Translations under genes and position numbers: made by a program
Notes under the pieces: model-generated
What the model saw: only the letters and a program-made list of their open reading frames with translations
Told to the model about the DNA's origin: nothing
Database searches by the model: none
Shown: piece by piece, positions 1 through 5,136 of the stretch
How the letters are laid out: every line of letters begins with the position of its first letter
Numbering within the stretch: position 1 is the first letter of the stretch
Assembly: GCA_937951455.1 (NCBI GenBank)
Contig: CALFBU010000311.1
Span: 1 to 5,980 of the forward strand
Length of the DNA stretch: 5,980 nucleotides
Direction: 5' to 3'
Source: an uncultured Rhizobiaceae group bacterium
GTDB taxonomy: Bacteria; Pseudomonadota; Alphaproteobacteria; Rhizobiales; Rhizobiaceae

Positions 1-213
1 TCTGTTGGTAACACGCACTTTTGTACCGAACCTGAATTTACGGTGCGCGGCGGTCATGGCATTTGGGTTCATGCGCTCACCCGAGGCGGTTTTATTGCCG
101 GGCATATTATACCAAGATGCGCCGCCGCATTGTTTGGCGGCATGGCTCTTTTCAACCGGCAGAAAAAACCCAGAGACGAACATAAGCGTTAGAACTATAA
201 ATAATTTTTGCAT
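1..213 (-). CDS. RlpA-like septal ring protein (DPBB domain), 5' part only
   Basis: Partial gene: the frame is open from the start codon to the left edge, so about 71 N-terminal residues are visible. Residues 1 to about 28 form a signal peptide (MQKLFIVLTLM, then a hydrophobic stretch, then SHAA), with no lipobox, so the product is probably a soluble periplasmic protein rather than a lipoprotein. The mature part starts with GGASWYNMPGNKTASGERMN followed by NAMTAAHRKFRFGTKVRVTN. This is the hallmark start of the RlpA double-psi beta-barrel (GxASWYG, TASGE, TAAHR, FGTxVRVTN). RlpA-type proteins bind or cleave denuded peptidoglycan at the septum and the family includes lytic transglycosylases. 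The catalytic domain is only partly inside the window, so activity cannot be judged. An in-frame ATG at 225 would add MEYF; the ATG at 213 is preferred because a GGA lies 7 bases upstream and the signal peptide then begins without an acidic residue. It is divergent from the dehydratase gene. Confidence 0.85.
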   Translation of the reverse strand, partial: MQKLFIVLTLMFVSGFFLPVEKSHAAKQCGGASWYNMPGNKTASGERMNPNAMTAAHRKFRFGTKVRVTNR

Positions 214-239
214 GAAGTATTCCATGTAATAATTCAGGA

Positions 240-269
240 TTGTTTGAAACCGAATATTGGCGATATAAA
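240..269 (+). promoter_or_regulatory. possible sigma-70-like promoter for the dehydratase gene
   Basis: TTGTTT at 240-245 is followed 18 bases later by TATAAA at 264-269. The -35 matches only half of TTGACA. Transcription from here would begin near 276, which fits translation from the ATG at 311 and fits poorly with the TTG at 278. This was found by eye only and the region is AT-rich, so chance is likely. Confidence 0.25.
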
Positions 270-310
270 GATGAGGGTTGAAAATTGAAACAAACAAAGT
301 GTTGCAGAAA

Positions 311-1138
311 ATGACAGACTTGATGAAGTGGATAGGAAACAGCGAGACGAACACAGCGTTGATTGACCCACGCCAGGCTGAGCTGATGGCCGCAACCTTT
401 GACAAGCAAGTGCTCAAGATCGGTGATGCCCTGCCCGCCTGTTGGCATTGGGCATGGTTTAACGCAGCAAAACCCCACTCGGAGCTGGGCCGTGATGGCC
501 ATCCAAAACGCGGTGGCGCTGGCTTGCTACCGCCGGTAGAACTGCCACGAAGAATGTGGGCGGGAGGAGAATTGGAATTTGTAAAACCAATAATCATAGG
601 ACGAGAAATTACAAAAACCTCCACGATTGAAAAAATCGCAGAAAAAACTGGCAGCACAGGCGCGCTTTGTATCGTGACTGTTCTGCATGAGTTATCTGAT
701 GGTGATGACCTTTGCATCAGCGAAAAGCAAAACCTGGTTTTTCGCGAAGACCCAAAACCCGATGCGGCTAAGGCAACACCACCTGTGCCGCTTGAAGGCG
801 CGGAGATTTCAAGAGACATTACGCCCGACCCTGTTACAATGTTTCGCTATTCAGCCCTCACCTTCAACGGTCACCGCATTCACTATGATGTTGATTATGC
901 AAGGGATGTTGAAGGGTATGACGGACTGGTTTTCCATGCGCCCTTAACGGCAACACTCTTGATAGAACTTGCAAGCGAAATCGCGGGTAAGACAATATCC
1001 AACTTTAAATATCGCGCGACGTCCCCCTTATTCGGGCACGAGACATTTTCAATTCACGGCAAGCAGGACGGTGATACAATCATGGTTTGGGCACAAACCC
1101 CTTCAGGAGGGCAAGCCATGATAGGAGAAGCCAATTAG
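311..1138 (+). CDS. FAS1-like / MaoC-type hot-dog dehydratase (HTD2 family, 3-hydroxyacyl-thioester or CoA-ester hydratase)
   Basis: A 275-residue cytoplasmic protein of the double-hot-dog hydratase family that includes mesaconyl-C4-CoA hydratase, itaconyl-CoA hydratase and fungal HTD2. Residues 1 to about 145 are the N-terminal FAS1-like half (MTDLMKWIGNSE start, then RMWAGGELEFVKPI). Residues about 175-275 are the MaoC half, with FRYSALTFNGHRIHYD at about 178-193, the hydratase active-site segment, and VEGYDGLVFHAPLTATLL after it. In relatives I recall, HGPL is usual where this protein has HAPL. The substrate cannot be read from sequence; these proteins hydrate or dehydrate enoyl-CoA or acyl esters and often sit with CitE-like lyases or CoA transferases, none of which is in view. 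The start at 311 is chosen because family members begin with a short helix ending in WIG. A TTG at 278 would add 11 residues of no family character. No strong ribosome-binding site precedes either start. Confidence 0.82.
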   Translation: MTDLMKWIGNSETNTALIDPRQAELMAATFDKQVLKIGDALPACWHWAWFNAAKPHSELGRDGHPKRGGAGLLPPVELPRRMWAGGELEFVKPIIIGREITKTSTIEKIAEKTGSTGALCIVTVLHELSDGDDLCISEKQNLVFREDPKPDAAKATPPVPLEGAEISRDITPDPVTMFRYSALTFNGHRIHYDVDYARDVEGYDGLVFHAPLTATLLIELASEIAGKTISNFKYRATSPLFGHETFSIHGKQDGDTIMVWAQTPSGGQAMIGEAN

Positions 1139-1185
1139 CATCTTTCCAACAAGTTAAGCTTTCTTACCAAAGTGTAACCAACGTC

Positions 1186-1200
1186 TTAGCTAAAATTTAA
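1186..1200 (+). promoter_or_regulatory. CtrA-box-like site upstream of sciP
   Basis: TTAG at 1186-1189, seven bases, then TTAA at 1197-1200. This matches the CtrA consensus TTAA-N7-TTAA at 7 of 8 positions with exact spacing. It ends 58 bases before the sciP ATG, a sensible promoter position. In Caulobacter sciP is itself in the CtrA regulon. A second near-site, TTAA at 1154 with TTAC at 1164, has N6 spacing and is weaker. Confidence 0.45.
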
Positions 1201-1258
1201 GGTAAGTGGCGTAACTTGGGTCTCATAGTAATTGGTCCTTTTTTGAGTAGTGAGTAGT

Positions 1259-1534
1259 ATGACCGATATGGTAAGACCTAGAGTAAAATATGTAATTGGT
1301 CCGGATGGTAGTCCGCTGACTGTTTCCGATTTACCGCCAACTTCAACACGTCGATGGGTAATCCGTCGTAAAGCGGAAGTAGTGGCGGCTGTGCGCGGCG
1401 GACTGTTGTCTCTTGAAGAGGCATGTGATCGTTACACGCTGACAGTGGAAGAGTTTCTGAATTGGCAGTCATCAATTGATGAGCACGGCCTTGCAGGACT
1501 TCGCACAACAAGAATTCAAGAATACCGCGCTTAA
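1259..1534 (+). CDS. sciP: SciP, CtrA inhibitory protein (DUF1153)
   Basis: A 91-residue protein that is a clear SciP. RPRVKYVIGPDGSPLT near the start, WVIRRKAEVVAAVRGGLLSL in the middle and YTLTVEEFLNWQ then HGLAGLRTTRIQEYR at the end match the strongly conserved family across its whole length. The middle and C-terminal parts form a helix-turn-helix-like helical domain. In Caulobacter SciP binds CtrA and represses CtrA-activated genes in G1 without stopping CtrA from binding DNA. Start choice: the ATG at 1259 gives MTDMVRPRVKYV, the usual rhizobial N-terminus as I recall it; a GTG at 1250 would add three residues and neither has a strong ribosome-binding site. It is transcribed alone, toward pqiA on the other strand, and ends at the terminator at 1621-1649. 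Its closeness to ctrA (1.6 kb) suits a regulator and antagonist inherited together. Confidence 0.95.
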   Translation: MTDMVRPRVKYVIGPDGSPLTVSDLPPTSTRRWVIRRKAEVVAAVRGGLLSLEEACDRYTLTVEEFLNWQSSIDEHGLAGLRTTRIQEYRA

Positions 1535-1547
1535 GAACACGGGAACT

Positions 1548-1567
1548 GTTTCAGGAAAATCTGAAAC
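1548..1567 (+). repeat. inverted repeat 3' of sciP
   Basis: GTTTCAG (1548-1554), six-base spacer, CTGAAAC (1561-1567): a perfect 7-bp inverted repeat just after the sciP stop. No T-run follows on either strand, so it is not by itself a convincing terminator. It may stabilise the sciP mRNA 3' end. Confidence 0.4.
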
Positions 1568-1612
1568 GTATAAACCGGTCGTTTTAAAAGACACGGAACT
1601 ATAAAGAGCACA

Positions 1613-2089
1613 TTAAACTGGGCGGCTTTCTTCTTGAGAGCCGTCTTTTGCTGTTTCTGCAATCGCAGGTTTCATTTTGGAAACGGACACAGCAACGGCG
1701 ATTGCAGAAATTGCAAAGAACCAAAGCCCAGGTTGAGAAATTGCATTGGCAAGACCGCTGGTTTTTGCAGCAAAAACCGCAATTGCAACCAACAACACAT
1801 CCATCATCGACCATTTCGCAAGAGCAGCCGTCCACCCGCTTGCCTTTACGCCAAGAAAAACAGCCTGAAATGCGGTGAAAAGTTTGATAACCGGAAAGAC
1901 AATTGAAAAAGCAATCACCACGATTGAAAGCAGGATTTCCCCCTCAGTCCAAAGCCCTGCTATTATTGAGATCAAGGATGGGGTTTCGGTGAAGAAATAA
2001 AGTTTTTCAAATTGCATCAGGGGTAAGGAAATTCCTAACCCGAATGAAATGCTGGCTATTAAAAGAATTAGGGGTCTGAAAGCATTCAT
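1613..2089 (-). CDS. PqiA-like paraquat-inducible membrane protein, one-domain form
   Basis: A 158-residue inner-membrane protein of the PqiA family. Four hydrophobic segments are visible at about 5-25, 50-73, 97-117 and 120-137. Family motifs are LPLMQFEKLYFF (22-33), SLISIIAGLWTEGE (38-51), FPVIKL (65-70) and KWSMMDVLLVA (92-102). Full PqiA of Escherichia coli has two such domains, each with a Cys-rich zinc-binding segment, and works with MCE protein PqiB in lipid transport between membranes. Here there is one domain, no Cys-rich head and no adjacent pqiB or pqiC, so the role may differ. The C-terminal tail after about 140 is polar. A GAG lies 7 bases upstream of the start. The gene lies downstream of fliJ on the same strand with a 137-base gap and converges on sciP. 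Confidence 0.85.
   Translation of the reverse strand: MNAFRPLILLIASISFGLGISLPLMQFEKLYFFTETPSLISIIAGLWTEGEILLSIVVIAFSIVFPVIKLFTAFQAVFLGVKASGWTAALAKWSMMDVLLVAIAVFAAKTSGLANAISQPGLWFFAISAIAVAVSVSKMKPAIAETAKDGSQEESRPV
1621..1649 (+). terminator. Rho-independent terminator for sciP, inside the antisense 3' end of pqiA
   Basis: A stem of about 10 bp (1621-1630 with 1636-1645, containing CGGCT/AGCCG and two G-T pairs), a five-base loop at 1631-1635, then TCTTTT on the plus strand. It stands 87 bases after the sciP stop and lies wholly within the last codons of the minus-strand pqiA-like gene, so those codons also encode a terminator for the opposing transcript. On the minus strand no T-run follows the stem, so it should act mainly on sciP. 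Confidence 0.65.
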
Positions 2090-2102
2090 GGTTTTCTCAA
2101 GG

Positions 2103-2121
2103 CTCGTTTAATCAAACCGAG
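2103..2121 (-). repeat. hairpin in the leader of the pqiA-like gene
   Basis: CTCG-TTT (2103-2109) pairs with AAA-CGAG (2114-2116 and 2118-2121), with a four-base loop and one bulged base. It lies 14 bases upstream of the pqiA start codon. It could be a leader structure or chance; nothing else marks it as a known riboswitch. Confidence 0.3.
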
Positions 2122-2163
2122 ATACCATGCGTATTTAAAAACTGAAAGGTTGAAATACCGTAA

Positions 2164-2194
2164 GTGCCCCATGAACAGATTGCTCACAGGGCAC
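2164..2194 (-). repeat. long-loop inverted repeat 3' of fliJ
   Basis: GTGCCC (2164-2169) and GGGCAC (2189-2194) form a perfect 6-bp stem around a 19-base loop, 33 bases after the fliJ stop on the minus strand. No U-run follows directly, so it is at best a weak terminator. It marks the boundary between fliJ and pqiA. Confidence 0.35.
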
Positions 2195-2226
2195 GAAGGA
2201 GTATAAATCGAAATAGAAAGGCTTGA

Positions 2227-2619
2227 TTAGCCAATCATTGCACGGCTTTCAGCCAGATCGTCCACGGTATCTTCCAGGATACCCGTGCCGCCATCTCGCT
2301 GCTCAAGCTTTTGTGCTTTCTTTAATTCTTCATCTGCCTCGAGAAGTGCTGCTTCCGCATTAACACGCTTTTCTTTCAGATCACGAATTGAACCGTCAAG
2401 ATTTTCCTGACGTCCACGCGCAGCCTTGGCAAAGGTTGGATAGGCAAAATGCGAAGTATCAGTGATACCTGCTTTTTCTTCTTCGATGTTGATTTGTGCT
2501 TGTAGATCGCCATGCATTTTTTCAAATTCGGCAATCATCATGTCAATCTGTGCCAATTGACGGGTTTTGTCTTCCACTTGAAAATGTTTCAAGCGAAGAA
2601 GGTTATCACGCGATTTCAT
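2227..2619 (-). CDS. fliJ: FliJ-like flagellar export chaperone (rhizobial type)
   Basis: A 130-residue, highly charged, almost wholly helical protein expected to form an antiparallel coiled coil. The N-terminus MKSRDNLLRLKHFQVEDK and the central FAYPTFAKAARGRQ are typical of the short proteins annotated FliJ in Hyphomicrobiales, judged from memory of the family rather than a search. FliJ sits as a stalk in the FliI ATPase ring of the flagellar type III export apparatus and links it to FlhA. The coiled coil spans about residues 1-50 and 72-112, with a Gly/Pro-containing break at about 50-70. The start at 2619 is fixed by an AGGAG eight bases upstream; an upstream ATG at 2643 would add eight residues and bypass it. 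fliI is not in the window, so fliJ is separated from its usual partner or fliI lies elsewhere. It is divergent from ctrA across a long control region. Confidence 0.75.
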   Translation of the reverse strand: MKSRDNLLRLKHFQVEDKTRQLAQIDMMIAEFEKMHGDLQAQINIEEEKAGITDTSHFAYPTFAKAARGRQENLDGSIRDLKEKRVNAEAALLEADEELKKAQKLEQRDGGTGILEDTVDDLAESRAMIG

Positions 2620-2872
2620 ACTCAATACTCCTGTGAACCGCAAAGAACATCAAACAGACATTCTTTTATGTCTTACTCTTTGGCAAACTGCCGATCTGGA
2701 AATACGCACCAGACCACCGGGAAACATAAATTTACAAAATCACAATGATTAATAAGAAATTGCGATTGCGTTAACTAATCGTTTACTCGACTTGTTAATT
2801 ATAGCCCAAGGTTCTTAAGGGTAAGTAAACCACAAAGTTACCTTTAGTAAACTAATGGCTTCAATTGCAGGT

Positions 2873-2877
2873 GATTC
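2873..2877. promoter_or_regulatory. GANTC (CcrM/GcrA) site upstream of ctrA
   Basis: GATTC, the only GANTC in the ctrA control region, 233 bases upstream of the ATG. In Caulobacter the ctrA P1 promoter is controlled through methylation of such a site by CcrM and by GcrA. One of only four GANTC words in the window. Confidence 0.5.
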
Positions 2878-3000
2878 GTGGAATTTACCCTTTTGAAGTG
2901 AGTTGTTAACCTGAGTAAATATCGTAAACCGTTGTAAATCAGTGTTTTACATCAATTTTTTAAGATATTTAATGGGGTTGCGCTTAAGAATTACAATTTG

Positions 3001-3008
3001 TTAACCAT
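3001..3008 (+). promoter_or_regulatory. CtrA half-site TTAACCAT
   Basis: Exact match to the extended CtrA half-site TTAACCAT, 102 bases upstream of the ctrA ATG. TTAC at 2991 precedes it with N6 rather than N7 spacing, so it is scored as a half-site only. Confidence 0.4.
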
Positions 3009-3035
3009 TATGTACGAGCATGTGATTATTAATTA

Positions 3036-3043
3036 TTAACCAT
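3036..3043 (+). promoter_or_regulatory. CtrA half-site TTAACCAT (second copy)
   Basis: A second exact TTAACCAT, 35 bases after the first (somewhat over three helical turns) and 67 bases upstream of the ctrA ATG. TTAA at 3029 lies just before it. The position suits CtrA autoregulation, positive or negative. Confidence 0.4.
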
Positions 3044-3110
3044 AAGTCGGACCGTCGGTTAACGAGGCAACCTGGTTTAGACAATTGCTTAGCGGCAAAA
3101 GGGGAAAAAG

Positions 3111-3812
3111 ATGCGAGTATTGCTTATTGAAGACGACAGCGCTACGGCCCAAAGCATCGAGTTGATGCTTAAGTCAGAGAGCTTTAACGTCTACACAACT
3201 GATCTGGGCGAAGAAGGTGTCGATCTCGGCAAACTCTATGACTATGACATTATTTTGCTAGACCTTAACTTGCCAGATATGTCTGGTTACGAAGTTCTAC
3301 GCACACTACGACTTTCAAAAATCAAAACACCAATCCTTATCCTTTCAGGCCTAGCAGGCATTGAAGACAAGGTTCGCGGTCTTGGATTTGGTGCAGATGA
3401 TTACATGACAAAGCCATTCCACAAGGATGAGCTTGTTGCACGCATTCACGCTATTGTACGCCGCTCAAAAGGTCATGCACAATCAGTCATTACAACAGGC
3501 GATCTGGTTGTTAACCTTGACGCAAAAACTGTTGAAGTTTCAGGCCAGCGTGTTCACCTGACAGGTAAAGAATATCAAATGCTTGAGCTGCTCTCTCTTC
3601 GCAAGGGCACAACTCTTACAAAAGAAATGTTCCTCAACCACCTATATGGCGGCATGGACGAACCAGAACTTAAAATCATCGACGTGTTCATCTGTAAATT
3701 GCGCAAAAAGCTTGCTGCGGCAGCAGATGGTTTGAATTACATCGAAACAGTATGGGGCCGTGGTTACGTACTTCGTGAGCCAGATGGTTCTGAGTTGTTG
3801 GAAACTGCGTAA
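3111..3812 (+). CDS. ctrA: CtrA, cell-cycle master response regulator
   Basis: A 233-residue OmpR-family response regulator matching CtrA throughout (Caulobacter and Brucella CtrA are about 231-232 residues). The receiver domain covers about 1-118 with acidic pocket E7/D8/D9, phosphoacceptor D51, switch S79 and K101 (MTKPF). The winged-helix DNA-binding domain covers about 125-222, with the recognition-helix segment about 186-201 and GRGYVLREP closing the wing. CtrA-P activates division, flagellar and DNA-methylation genes and in Caulobacter blocks replication initiation. Its phosphate comes from CckA through ChpT, encoded 1.3 kb downstream, and SciP, encoded 1.6 kb upstream, antagonises it. 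The C-terminus ends LLETA, a small hydrophobic end like the ClpXP-exposed tail of Caulobacter CtrA, which suggests regulated proteolysis (inference). GGGGAA at 3101-3106 fixes the start. It is monocistronic, ending at the terminator at 3839-3867. Confidence 0.97.
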   Translation: MRVLLIEDDSATAQSIELMLKSESFNVYTTDLGEEGVDLGKLYDYDIILLDLNLPDMSGYEVLRTLRLSKIKTPILILSGLAGIEDKVRGLGFGADDYMTKPFHKDELVARIHAIVRRSKGHAQSVITTGDLVVNLDAKTVEVSGQRVHLTGKEYQMLELLSLRKGTTLTKEMFLNHLYGGMDEPELKIIDVFICKLRKKLAAAADGLNYIETVWGRGYVLREPDGSELLETA

Positions 3813-3838
3813 GGTTTCAACAAAACCAAATTGAATAC

Positions 3839-3867
3839 AAAAAACCCGCTCTAAAGCGGGTTTTTTT
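3839..3867. terminator. bidirectional Rho-independent terminator between ctrA and the receiver gene
   Basis: ACCCGCT (3844-3850), loop CTAA, AGCGGGT (3855-3861), followed by a seven-T run at 3861-3867 on the plus strand and preceded by six A at 3839-3844, which give a T-run on the minus strand. It can stop both the ctrA transcript and the converging chpT/receiver transcript. This is the strongest terminator in the window. Confidence 0.93.
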
Positions 3868-3891
3868 ATATGCAATAAGAAAAAGATAACA

Positions 3892-4284
3892 TTAAGCAGC
3901 TGCTGTCGCCACACCGCTATTTTTAATGCCCGCTTCTTCAAGCTTGGTAGCAAGAATTTTACGATTAAAAGGTTTCATCATAAACGCATTCGCGCCCGCA
4001 CGTTTTGCTTTCGTCATGTCAGAAACCATGATCTCGCTGGTGCAGTAAATGATCCGAGTAGATTTTGCGCCCTCGATGAGGCCAAACTGTTCCAAAAACT
4101 CAAGACCAGTCATGCCTGGTGTATCCCAGTCAATCAAAACGGCATCAGGCATATTGTAACGACATTTTTCAAGTGCTTCAAAACCATCGGCAGCTTCAAC
4201 AACCACAAAACCCATATCCGTCAAAATGCGATTTGCAACTTTACGAATGACAGGTGAGTCATCAACAATCAGAAAAATTTTCAT
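3892..4284 (-). CDS. single-domain CheY-like response regulator
   Basis: A 130-residue stand-alone receiver with no output domain. All phosphorylation residues are present: acidic pair D8/D9, phosphoacceptor D52 (LIDWDTPGMTG), T82 (YCTSE), aromatic switch F101 and K104 (MMKPF). The N-terminus MKIFLIVDDSPVIRKVANRI is typical of a rhizobial receiver I recall as conserved beside chpT. It is not CpdR, which has a different acidic-pocket segment, and not DivK. It ends GVATAAA, an Ala-rich tail resembling ClpX-recognised C-termini. A GGAG seven bases upstream fixes the start at 4284; ATGs at 4290 and 4329 are poorly placed. It lies 147 bases downstream of chpT on the same strand, so partial co-transcription is possible, and it shares a terminator with ctrA. 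A role as phosphate acceptor or sink for ChpT is a fair guess, not shown by the sequence. Confidence 0.9.
   Translation of the reverse strand: MKIFLIVDDSPVIRKVANRILTDMGFVVVEAADGFEALEKCRYNMPDAVLIDWDTPGMTGLEFLEQFGLIEGAKSTRIIYCTSEIMVSDMTKAKRAGANAFMMKPFNRKILATKLEEAGIKNSGVATAAA
4256..4260. promoter_or_regulatory. GANTC site within the receiver gene
   Basis: GAGTC near the 5' end of the receiver coding sequence, about 25 bases inside the start. It is the only one of the four GANTC words that lies in coding sequence, and it is close to the start codon. Confidence 0.3.
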
Positions 4285-4336
4285 GCCCATACTCCAAAGC
4301 AGGTGTTTTACTTGCTCGAAGTCTAGCAACCCATGT

Positions 4337-4365
4337 TTAAAAAGAAACTAATGTCTAAACGTCAA
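4337..4365 (-). promoter_or_regulatory. possible promoter of the receiver gene
   Basis: On the minus strand TTGACG (4365-4360), five of six bases of the sigma-70 -35, is followed after about 17-18 bases by TTTTAA/TTTAAA (near 4342-4336), a poor -10. Together with the CtrA-like site further upstream it would let the receiver gene be transcribed independently of chpT. Confidence 0.3.
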
Positions 4366-4408
4366 AACCCCAAATATCAGCTATATGCTGCCAATTCTCG
4401 ATTTAAGG

Positions 4409-4423
4409 TTACCAATAAATTAA
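4409..4423. promoter_or_regulatory. CtrA-box-like site between chpT and the receiver gene
   Basis: TTAC-CAATAAA-TTAA: 7 of 8 consensus bases with exact N7 spacing. It lies just 3' of the chpT stop and about 45 bases upstream of the possible TTGACG -35 for the receiver gene. The stretch is AT-rich, so chance occurrence is a real possibility. Confidence 0.35.
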
Positions 4424-4431
4424 TAAACGTT

Positions 4432-5079
4432 TTAAGTTACAATGTGAGCTTCAAAAACAACCTCTTCGCCTTCAAGACGCGCCGTAACTTCCATTTGTGA
4501 AGCCTCAGCAAGTTGAAGCGTATAGACAGGCTGAATAGCATGCGCATCAAGCGTTTCTTCAAAAGTACCGTTCAATAAATCTAGAAAAGCTGGCGGAACA
4601 CGCCCTTTGACACCGCTGGATGTAACACGAAACTTTGGAGAGCCATTTGGATCTTCAATCTCTACTTTAACCAAACCACCGCGCGGAATAGCGGACAAGC
4701 CAATTAAAACAAGATTGAGCAAAAGCTTGACCTGGTTTTTTGCCATCAAGGCACGTTCACCATGCCACTCAATGTCTGTTTTCTTCTCATTATCGAAGAA
4801 AGAACGCGCAACACTTTCCGCGTCCCCTGTATCAATGTGCGCTCCGGCAGAACCTGCCGCACCAAATGCAATACGGGCAAACTGAAGTCTTGCTGAGGCA
4901 TTTTTTGCAGAAGACCTAATGAGATCCATAGCGATCTCGGAGGTTTCTTCATCCGCGCCTTCATCAAGAAGCTCAATACCGTTGGCAATTGCACCAACCG
5001 GAGAGATAACATCATGACAAACACGCGAACATAAAAGTGCAGCCAAATCCATTCCGGCAAGTTCAGGTAATTTTTGCAT
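4432..5079 (-). CDS. chpT: ChpT, histidine phosphotransferase of the CckA-ChpT-CtrA/CpdR phosphorelay
   Basis: A 215-residue protein with the ChpT signature LAALLCSRVCHDVISPVGAI. H22 in the segment CHDVISP is the phosphoacceptor histidine; it is followed by NGIELLDEG and the second helix of the dimeric four-helix bundle (to about residue 80). The rest resembles a degenerate HATPase fold without recognisable ATP-binding N or G boxes, as expected for ChpT, which does not bind ATP. It shuttles phosphate between CckA and CtrA or CpdR. Start choice: ATG at 5079 has GGGGA eight bases upstream and gives MQKLPELAGMDLAALL. An ATG at 5088 adjoins GGGG too closely, and the far ATG at 5151 has no ribosome-binding site and adds 24 residues of no family character. 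It is divergent from eipA, and the receiver gene follows on the same strand. Confidence 0.92.
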   Translation of the reverse strand: MQKLPELAGMDLAALLCSRVCHDVISPVGAIANGIELLDEGADEETSEIAMDLIRSSAKNASARLQFARIAFGAAGSAGAHIDTGDAESVARSFFDNEKKTDIEWHGERALMAKNQVKLLLNLVLIGLSAIPRGGLVKVEIEDPNGSPKFRVTSSGVKGRVPPAFLDLLNGTFEETLDAHAIQPVYTLQLAEASQMEVTARLEGEEVVFEAHIVT

Positions 5080-5131
5080 GTTTAACATCCCCGTAAAAAA
5101 TTTAATCTCGTTAGCCAATAATCTATCTAAC

Positions 5132-5136
5132 GAATC
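5132..5136. promoter_or_regulatory. GANTC site upstream of chpT
   Basis: GAATC 52 bases before the chpT ATG, in promoter range on the minus strand, sharing its first base with the right arm of the CGTTAG/CTAACG inverted repeat. A likely CcrM methylation site and possible GcrA-dependent promoter element. Confidence 0.45.

Larger units (their letters stand above)
2620..3110. promoter_or_regulatory. fliJ-ctrA divergent control region
   Basis: About 490 bases without a credible gene, AT-rich, and crowded with TTAA, TTAC and GTAA words. It must carry the fliJ promoter (minus) and the ctrA promoters (plus). Visible elements: one GANTC at 2873-2877; TTAACC at 2906-2911; two TTAACCAT CtrA half-sites at 3001-3008 and 3036-3043; TTAA-N7-TAAA at 2815-2829, one base from a full CtrA box; a phased triplet TTAA-N8-TTAC-N8-TTAA at 2771-2798; and an 8-bp inverted repeat AAGGGTAA (2817-2824) / TTACCCTT (2885-2892). 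In Caulobacter and Brucella ctrA has multiple promoters under CtrA autoregulation and GANTC methylation, and this layout fits that. No strong sigma-70 -35/-10 pair was found by eye. Confidence 0.7.

Noticed and set aside
278..310. TTG start extending the dehydratase by 11 residues
   Set aside because: The added residues are unlike the family, GAGGG abuts the TTG with no spacing, and the possible promoter would leave almost no leader.
152..502. Open frame on the minus strand
   Set aside because: It is a shadow spanning both the rlpA start and the dehydratase coding region, with composition unlike a protein and no recognisable motif.
687..947. Open frame on the plus strand within the dehydratase
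   Set aside because: Out-of-frame shadow of a well-supported gene.
1542..1583. GGAAC followed by CGTA/CGTT, like an EcfG general-stress promoter
   Set aside because: The spacing is 20 bases or more instead of about 16-17, and the nearest downstream gene is on the other strand.
3892..4284. Calling the receiver CpdR or DivK because of its place in the CtrA/ChpT neighbourhood
   Set aside because: The N-terminal receiver segment (LIVDDSPVIRKVANRI) does not match either protein as I know them; only a general CheY-like call is safe.
4746..5060. Open frame on the minus strand overlapping chpT
   Set aside because: Out-of-frame shadow; chpT in the other frame carries the conserved histidine motif.
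5082..5096. TTAA-N7-GTAA, a CtrA-box-like match
   Set aside because: It covers the chpT ribosome-binding site and lies about 240 bases from eipA; more easily explained by the AT-rich leader.
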